Below, one piece after another: positions 1 to 7,100 of a stretch of DNA of 24,076 nucleotides. The notes below the pieces were generated by a model that did no database searches, was not told the DNA's origin, and was given only the letters and a program-made list of their open reading frames with translations. Source of the stretch: a virus; the IMG/VR virus record IMGVR_UViG_3300025120_000542, positions 1-24,076 of that record. One strand, given 5' to 3'. Position 1 is the stretch's first letter, and the number at the start of each line of letters is the position of its first letter. Both the position numbers and the translations under genes were made by a program.

Positions 1-132
1 ACTGTTTGTGATAACCCAAAACTGATGCCAGTGCTTATGCTTAAAAAAAGAAAACAAACCTTTAAGTTCACAGGCTCCAATGCTCTTGACGAGTCAACAG
101 TTAACCCCTTCGATACACTCAAGTTTAGCTAG
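1..132 (+). CDS. 3' end of an unidentified plus-strand phage gene
   Basis: The first 132 bases stay open in frame 1 and end at a TAG (130-132), giving the last 43 residues of a protein that begins before the window. The tail is rich in Lys, Phe and Thr and ends LKFS; no domain can be recognised. It has the same orientation as the nuclease-like gene downstream, so both probably belong to a plus-strand (possibly early or replication) operon that runs head-on into the late operon. Ordinary coding composition and a stop just before the next ribosome-binding site support it as coding, but the fragment is short and the product unknown. Confidence 0.55.
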   Translation, partial: TVCDNPKLMPVLMLKKRKQTFKFTGSNALDESTVNPFDTLKFS

Positions 133-173
133 TTTGGCGGATCTGTTCTTATTATTTACTTGTCAGGGATAGT

Positions 174-233
174 ATGAAAAGAGCTTCAGAGATAACACCA
201 CTGGAACATATAACACGGCTGTTGGTTTTCTAG
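174..233 (+). CDS. possible 19-aa leader ORF coupled to the nuclease gene
   Basis: ATG at 174 follows an AGGGA sequence (165-169) at normal spacing and opens a 19-residue frame ending at TAG 231-233. The next gene's ATG begins at 235, one base after this stop, and has no good Shine-Dalgarno of its own. This could be a small leader whose translation delivers ribosomes to the nuclease start. No similarity is recognised, and an ORF this short could arise by chance. Confidence 0.25.
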   Translation: MKRASEITPLEHITRLLVF

Positions 234-234
234 G

Positions 235-645
235 ATGCCAACTTATCAGACAAATCGAGATGCTGTAAGTGAAGAAGACACTATCGATTTTCTTCGTTCT
301 AAGTGGAATTTTAGGATAGAACGAATGCCTGACTTCCATGAGTTTGATTATGCTGTAATCAATAATGCGGGGTGTGTCAAAGGATTGGTTGAAATCAAAA
401 ACAGGAAGGCAAACGCCGCAAAATACCCCACGATTATGCTATCCATGTCTAAAGTGCTTGCCGCTAAGCAGTGGGCAGATCAGGGTCTGCGTTGCTTCTT
501 AGTTATCAGGATTGGTGAGGATAAGCCAAGGATTCTGGACATCAACAAGACAAAGCCAGCCAGCATTAAATTTGGTGGTCGAGATGGCAGAAACCATCAA
601 GAGCCTTTGGCTCATTTTGACAAAAATGATTTTACTGTTCTGTGA
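235..645 (+). CDS. small PD-(D/E)XK nuclease-like protein (136 aa)
   Basis: This 136-residue protein has the layout of a minimal PD-(D/E)XK nuclease core. Acidic residues lie in the first helix (E13/E14). D38 sits in a strand (FDYAVI), and a following strand carries E53-I-K55 (LVEIKNRK). A helix then holds Lys and Gln residues (around 73-80) and a hydrophobic strand follows (CFLVIRI, about 87-93). In phages such small nucleases act in recombination, DNA processing or host DNA breakdown; which applies here is unknown. The ATG at 235 is the only usable start, because the frame opens at 214 after a TAA and holds no other start codon. Its Shine-Dalgarno is poor, so coupling to the tiny ORF ending at 233 is plausible. 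The fold call is by motif only and the function is inferred. Confidence 0.7.
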   Translation: MPTYQTNRDAVSEEDTIDFLRSKWNFRIERMPDFHEFDYAVINNAGCVKGLVEIKNRKANAAKYPTIMLSMSKVLAAKQWADQGLRCFLVIRIGEDKPRILDINKTKPASIKFGGRDGRNHQEPLAHFDKNDFTVL

Positions 646-655
646 TTCTGCGCGG

Positions 656-739
656 TTGCGCTAAATAGGGCTTATTTTACAAACTCTCTATGGAAAAGTT
701 TTATAAGAAAGTTTCTAAAATAGGGTGTTTTTAGCGCAA
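656..739. repeat. 10-bp inverted repeat around an AT-rich loop
   Basis: TTGCGCTAAA at 656-665 is the exact reverse complement of TTTAGCGCAA at 730-739. Each arm overlaps a local GCGC hairpin, so the region could switch between two small hairpins and one long stem with a loop of about 64 nt. AAATAGGG also occurs directly repeated at 663-670 and 718-725. Confidence 0.5.
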
Positions 740-788
740 GAGCGCAAATAAACCCACTGTTGTTGACGAGTAAATAGCAGTAGGGGCT

Positions 789-824
789 TCCCAAATATTT
801 TTGGGATATCACAAATATTTTTGT
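789..824. terminator. two tandem hairpins, possible terminator of the late operon
   Basis: TCCCAAA (789-795) pairs with TTTGGGA (800-806) around a TATT loop, and ACAAA (811-815) pairs with TTTGT (820-824) around another TATT. The shared 12-mer CAAATATTTTTG occurs at 792-803 and 812-823. They lie just after the stop of the last late gene on the minus strand. The missing T tract makes a classical intrinsic terminator uncertain. Confidence 0.4.
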
Positions 825-829
825 AGAAC

Positions 830-1123
830 CTACTTCTTTTTCTTTCTAGTCACCTTCTTCTTTTGGTAGTTCCTGCTGCGGTTCTTGCTCCTGCTTTCTA
901 TCGTTACGCCATCCTTATTGGAGCCGCCCCGACTGAGAGGCTTCTTGTGGCTAACGTCCTTGCCTTCCCGCCGATCTGCCGTGCCGTTCTTGTTCTTGTC
1001 TGCGCCAGTCTTGTCTATCTTGCGTCTGGCCCGTTGCCGCTCCATGCGGGCTGGGTGCTCGCCACGCTCTTTCTGTTGCTGATACTCTTTTTTATAGGGT
1101 CTGGGCTTCTTCTTATAAGGCAT
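830..1123 (-). CDS. small, very basic HNH-like protein (97 aa)
   Basis: This is the last gene of the late operon. It is extremely Lys/Arg rich at both ends. Residues 55-84 (KDVSHKKPLSRGGSN, then NRSR) follow the HNH/beta-beta-alpha-metal pattern: an Asp-x-x-His pair (D56, H59), a PLSRGG turn, N69, and a final Asn-Arg (81-82). The zinc-binding cysteines of longer HNH proteins are absent. It may be a small DNA-binding or nicking protein, or a packaged basic protein. The start ATG lies one base after the TAA of the 2755-aa gene, so the two are translationally coupled. Residues 42-53 also match an EF-hand loop pattern, which may be chance. The HNH assignment rests on a single motif. Confidence 0.6.
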   Translation of the reverse strand: MPYKKKPRPYKKEYQQQKERGEHPARMERQRARRKIDKTGADKNKNGTADRREGKDVSHKKPLSRGGSNKDGVTIESRSKNRSRNYQKKKVTRKKKK

Positions 1124-1124
1124 C

Positions 1125-4100
1125 TTATAGTCCTATGTTTTTCCTTACAGGAAGGTTAGCTTCACGCTTGAGTATTGGGGTAAACCTAACAGCCGCTTCA
1201 ATTTCATTTTGAATCTCATCTATCATGTCTCTCTTTAGGTCACTAGAAAGATCCGACCTTTCAACTATCTGTCTTTGTTTTCTTAGCTCACTCAGCCTTC
1301 GGCCTGTGTAGTTGAGCGTATCTTTCATTGCAAGCAGATGCCCTCTAGCCCTGAATACAGCCTCGTACTCATCCAGCCTATCTTCTTCAACCAGACGCTT
1401 TAAATCACCAGAAAGCTCCTTTACCTCTGCCCTTAAATCGTAGAAGTCCTGAACATCTCCGCTAGAGAATTTATTAAGGAAGAATCTCTTCATTACTGGA
1501 AGCTGCGTAAAATCTTTGGTTGGCGCTGCCGTGCCTTTATCTCCTAGAACTGCTGGGTTCTTAAAAATCATCTCATCGACAACGTCGATAATATAACCAC
1601 CGATTGTCCCTACATAACCCCGCATAACATGGTCTATCTTCATTGGGCTTGTATTACCAATGATAGGTAGGTCAGATTTTCCAATTAGCTTGGCAAGCTC
1701 TGTATTGGAGGCTCTTGCTATAAGACCTTGGCTGCTGTTTTGAGAAAGATAAAACGGAACAATATCTCTGCCTGTATAGAAATTTTTATTCCAAACAGCT
1801 TCTATTAAGGGGGCAACTATCTGCGCTCCTAGCGGGTTAAGAGCAAGCGTTTCTCCTACCCCTCTGGTAAGAGATTCACCCAGCTCTCTTTGACTTGTTT
1901 GCCCTGTCTTGCCAAATACCTCTGCCACACCGTAGGTATCTAGAATTCTTTCTGGGATTGTCTTAAACAGCAGGCCTACCTCAAAAGGAACCGGAATCCT
2001 TAAAGGAACATCAACACCAAAAGACTTTGGCAAAGGGAGTATCCAGTTAAGGTCTCTCTGTTCATCGGTTGCTTTCTTGTACTCCTCATCGTCAGAGAAC
2101 ATTAACCAGTACGCCATAGTGGTGGCTGTAATGATGCTGCCCCTCATAAGAGCCGTTGCGGTCGCTTGCCTTCTGGATTTTTCTTTATCTGCCGAGTTGT
2201 GCCCCATGAAGCCACGGTACAATACATCCAGACCTTGAAACCTAGCGTTCAGGAAAGGTATAGCTGTAGTTAAAAGCCTTACCCCCGGATTCCTTCCTCT
2301 TCTTGAGAAGTTAATAACCTCTAGTGCTTGGAAAGCAGCCTCTGCTTCGTTACCTGTTCTGGCAAGGACATCGTAGTAAACCGCTTTTCTTGTGGCAGCA
2401 TCTGAAGCTGTTGTTGCGTTTCCAGACCAATTCCACAGCTTTTTAAATATCCCTATGGAGTCCCCTGTACCATCGACATCAACGCCTCTTTCTTTAGAGT
2501 AATCGCCAAAAGCTCTTACTATATCCTCTGGGTCGTTAGAAAAATCATAGCCACCAACAACTCCAAACCTTTCAAGCTCTTCAAAGTTAAGGTTGATGTT
2601 CTTTACAGTGTCAATGACAGGGATAAAGTTAGCACCGGAAGTAACATACGCAGAGAGGGTGTCTCTCATCATGTTAGCAAACATGAATCCGGGGTCTCTA
2701 GTAATCATCTCCCTTAATAATTTGGACGGCCCGCCGACTAAAGATGTCCCCATGAGGGGTGCGCTAATAGGCTGCATTGACTCGTAAATAAGAGGATCTT
2801 TTATTGAATAGTGTTGGTCTACCCCATCAACCTTGAAACTAACAACATAGTTCTGTGTTTTGTTTCTTCTTTGTTCTGGCGTGGCTTTTTCCGCAAGGCC
2901 AATCTGTATCATGTCCCTGACAATTCTTTGCTGGGCTACGTTCTTCATGCCAGAGTCTATTGCCATAGACAAGTTTCTTGTTATCGCGTCAAGCATAGGG
3001 ACGTTAACAGCTTTCTCGCTGCCCTTTAGCTTCGTCAGCTTCACTGCTGTTGTCATGTTGCGCTTAAACATCTGGGGGACATTCTTACCCAGATCAACGG
3101 TCTCGCCTTCGACTGCGTCAGCTTGCCGATAAAACGGTATGTAATCTGACATCTCTATCCATTTTTGAGCCAGAGCATCGTCCACAATACCCGTAGCCTT
3201 CATGAACTCTACTGTTTTACTGTTGTAGGCTTGCCAAGTGTCATACCACTCCTCAATGATAGGAACGCCGTCTTCATTTTTAAACTTGGCTATCTCCGCC
3301 TCAAGAACAGCTAGGTCGCCAGCCTCTGTCGGAACAGGCAGTCCTTGTTTTCTTAGCCTGTCGGCTCTTTTTGCTATGGCATAAGCCTGTGCAAGCTCTT
3401 CTAAAGAAACATTGTATTCATTGGAGTAAAGAGGAGCCATTACATCCACCAGCCCCTTGTACGTTTTCCTAACTCCTGACTTGTTAATGTAAACAAAATC
3501 TACGACTCTGGTCATGCCGTCTTGGTAAACAACGACACCGCTCTTTAGGGCAGAAGCAACTATACCCATAGATCTATCCGCAAACAGGGCCGCAGCTATG
3601 GAGCTTGTGTCGGCAAGATTTTCCTTGAAAGCTGGATCTCTATTGAGCACTTCTAGCCTTGCGTAATTTTGCATTGTCTCTTGTTTAAACTTGGTCAGAT
3701 ACTGAGACAGCTTGCCCTTAAAGGTTTGTGCTGCTTCTAGGTAGGTTTCGCCGGGGGTTGCATCTGTTTCTGGCTTGGCAGACACCCTGCTGACAACCGA
3801 CTGGGCTTCAGGGGCAAGCTCCGGGGAGTTTCTTCTTGAAAACTTGTCAGTGAGGGTGGGGCTTGGGGTTATCCCCTCTTCTGGGTTCTGGGCGATGTAT
3901 TGCGCTTCTGGGTCTGCTGTAAAGCTAAACCTTGGAACGTGATCTGCTGGTGTTTCTACGGCATCTTGCTCGTTCTTGTCTACTACCTTCTGTACAGCAC
4001 CGGCATCTCTAGTAACTTTCTGGATGTCAGAGTCGCCACCAACCAAAGAGCCGTCAGCCCTTTCCCGTAAAACAGACATCTCACCAACAGATTCTATTTT

Positions 4101-7100
4101 AAGGGGCTGACCTCTTTCATCTACTCTGGGGTCTGGTCTTTCCTTTGTGTCTGGCTCAAATCCAAGTCGATCTGCTGTTCTTGTGTAGAGTTCCCAGAAC
4201 GGTTTATAAAGCGTATCGTCGATCCTCCCGTATATATCGGATGATCCGGGGACGCCTCCTTCACTCCCAATGATTCTAATATTTTTCTTGTAGTCGCTCG
4301 ATTCAAAATAGTCTCCTTCTTGGTAAAAAGCTACTGTATCAACATCCAAAGATGTGGGTAGTTTGGTGCTAAGCTCTTCAATAAACTCAGGAAGCATTTC
4401 TACTTCATTGTAAACAACCGAATCATCATACACTCGACCATCCATAAAGGAAAGAACGTCTGGCGAAACAAGGGTAAAGTTTAATCCGTAAGGACTTTTC
4501 TCAGGGTTAACGCTTCTGCCGATAACTTCAAGCTCTTCTAACTCAAAATTGCTGCCATCTTTTTTCTGTAGAGCAACTCCTACTTGAGAGCCTGAACCAA
4601 AAGAAGGTCGAGCCATAATAGCCGCATCCTGCAAAAGAGCATCACCCAATATGTTGGCAGCGAAAGAAGCCTGCCTTGGGGTTCCGTCAAGCAGCTTTAC
4701 TGTGATGCTAGGCTCTATTCCTTCATAGCTACCAAAGGTCTCTGTAACTTCATGAGAGATACCCAAGTCTCTAAGGAAAGGTATTTGCCCTGACTCGTCA
4801 GTAATAACGTCTATAGCTTCTCTGTTGAAATCAACGATCTCCGAAAGCTCTACTTCTGCGGGGAAGCCGTAGCCTCTAGCGTTGCCGGGATTTGCAGAGA
4901 ACACAGCTTTTGGCGCTCTAGCTCTGGCAACAGAAAGAAGGTCTTCATTTTGAAGAATGTTAGAAAACGAAACACTCTTTGTTGTTATTTTGTTTGAAGC
5001 CTTAATCGGATCAGCCAATGCTGGAGTTGCTGCATTATTTTTATCAAAGACGCCGGAATTAACCATGTCCTGTATTTGTTTTATTTCTGGCTGAGAAACA
5101 TTTTTTGCTGAGTCCCACGTTCCGGGCTTTCCTTTTCTGCCGCTTTCTTTCAAGGGGCTAAGATTGCTCTTTGCATAAAACCACAAAGCGGCCTGCATTT
5201 GGTTAGGGGTTACACGAAACTCTTCTGCCAGCTTAGACGTTAAAAACTGTGCATACCTGTAGCTGTTATCGGTTGGTATTTTTGCATCGTCAACGACTCG
5301 ATTACTGTCTGGATCTATTTTCTTTCTATTGAAGCCAAAGACTCTTGCCATATGAACATCTTGAACGCTAAATGGATTAAATTTATTAGCCGCCCTGTCC
5401 TGTATCATCTGCATGTAAGTTGATGTTTTCAACCCAGCCTCGGCAAAACCTTCGTTATAAAGTCTGGTTATTCTGTTTATCTGGTCGCCGGTTATTTTTA
5501 GCCCTTGCCCTCCGGGGCGTTTTCCGTTTCTTAATTCTTTTATAAACTTATCTTTGTCCTTAACAGGGTCTATTTTTCTAGCAACAGCCATGATGTGCAA
5601 AGTGTCAGCAAGGTTTTGCTCCGCAGAGTTTTGCTGAGATGTTATGCCAAAAACAACAGAAGCTTCTGGCAGATTCTTTTCTCCAACTATTTCTCTAATG
5701 CCGACGCCAAATTGGTCGTACCATCTATTGCTATTTCCAGCCAAACCCACCCTAGCCATCATTCTCAGGGTGGTAAAGGGCGTTGGTTTTACGTTGGAGT
5801 CAAGCTTGTTTTTTATTTTTCTCCCGCTTTTTGTTTTACTAGTTCTTGGCGAAGGAGAGCCTGTAACCTTAGCAAGCTGGCTAGATGTAGGAGCTTCGGA
5901 TGCTTTAAACAAATCCAACAGTCCTTGCTCAACCTCACCTATCGGAAGTATTGGTGATAACTCTTCAGGAGTAGGAACCCTTGTTTTTATTGGCAAACCC
6001 TGTCTTGAAAATTTATCCTCCAAAGAAGCTTCTGGTATGAAGTCAGGCATTCTCTGCCCTTCTGAGGTTCCTCTCGCAACTATCTCTGCTACTTCTTGGG
6101 GTAACCTGCCGCCTCTTTCTCTGGCACCAACGGCTCCGCTTTCTATGTCAGCAATAAGCCCTTCAAAGGTGGTATACCCAGATCCCGAAAGGAATCCTTT
6201 AAGTCTTGCAAACAGCTCAGGTATTCGGGAAAGAAGATTCTTTGGCTTCCCAGATATTATCTTAGGGTTTCTTCTAGCAGCACGAACCAGCTCCGCTACC
6301 GCTTCTTCGATCTTTCCTTCGTCAGTTAGATCCCGGTAATTTTCACTGGCAACCCGAAGGAATGTTTGATCAGGGACTCGATCTGACTTTACATTTTCTG
6401 TTGCCTTAGAAAGAATTGACCACTCTTTATCTGTAAAGAGATTAGCTTCCCTCATGGCGTGGACTTGTTCGTGATGAAGCAACTCTATTGCTCTATCAAC
6501 TTGCTGCTCTACAGGTAGAGTCGAGTCAATCTTGTCTAGACCTAAGAATATTTCCCCGGTTGGAGTTGAGTAGAATGCTTGAACATCTGAGGGGGGAGCA
6601 TCATCTAAAATCAGTGAAGCAGACCCTCCAAAAGACTCACCGCCTACCTCTCCCGCAGCTCTCGGCCTAACACCAAAGACAAGCTCACCTTCAGCGTTCC
6701 GCAAGACATTTTGCAGGGTTCTGGAGATCGTAGCCCTGATGTCGCCAAGGCCCGTCTTATCCATCCTCTCATCTAACGCTTTCTGTATGACCTCAAGCTT
6801 CTCGTCGCCTAAAGTTTTCTGCGGCAACAGCAGTGGAGGCTGATCATCCGGAACAACCTCTTCCTGCACGGCTTCTATGGCAGGCGCTTTCGTTGGCAGA
6901 AAGTTAACAAGGGGAGTCGGATCAGCAAACTGAGGTAAAGACCTGATCTTCTGATAAAGGATCTTCATCTCTGCGTTTGAGAGGTCATTTATTCTTTTAC
7001 TTCCAGAAGCTTTAACGCCAGTAAACGCTTCTATCAGAACCCTAAACTCAGGAGAGCCAACCTCTGTGACAATATTCTTGCTGTCGAGTAACCTGTTCAG

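Larger units (their letters stand above)
646..829. other. convergent intergenic region with hairpins
   Basis: About 185 bp separate the plus-strand nuclease-like gene from the end of the minus-strand late operon. The DNA is AT-rich and holds no convincing gene. It contains two GCGC-N4-GCGC hairpins (650-661 and 734-745), a 10-bp inverted repeat (656-665 with 730-739), the near-palindrome AGAAA-G-TTTCT (706-716) and two tandem hairpins near 789-824. A bidirectional transcription-termination zone is the simplest reading, but none of the hairpins is followed by a clean T run, so a structured RNA or regulatory site is also possible. Confidence 0.5.

Noticed and set aside
690-734. Tiny plus-strand ORF of 14 codons starting MEKFYKK
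   Set aside because: No ribosome-binding site and it overlaps the hairpin region; too short to support.
763-800. Possible promoter with TTGACG as -35 box, also repeated at 86-94
   Set aside because: No -10 box at proper spacing, and a plus-strand promoter here would run antisense into the late operon; the 9-base repeat may be chance.
863-1159. Plus-strand ORF encoding a hydrophobic, membrane-like protein
   Set aside because: It is antisense to the basic HNH-like gene; Lys/Arg codons read backward give Leu/Phe-rich sequence, which explains the apparent membrane protein.
5644-6339. Long plus-strand ORF of 231 codons
   Set aside because: It is antisense to the middle of the giant gene, has no start signal context, and its Ser/Leu/Pro-rich sequence looks like a frame shadow.
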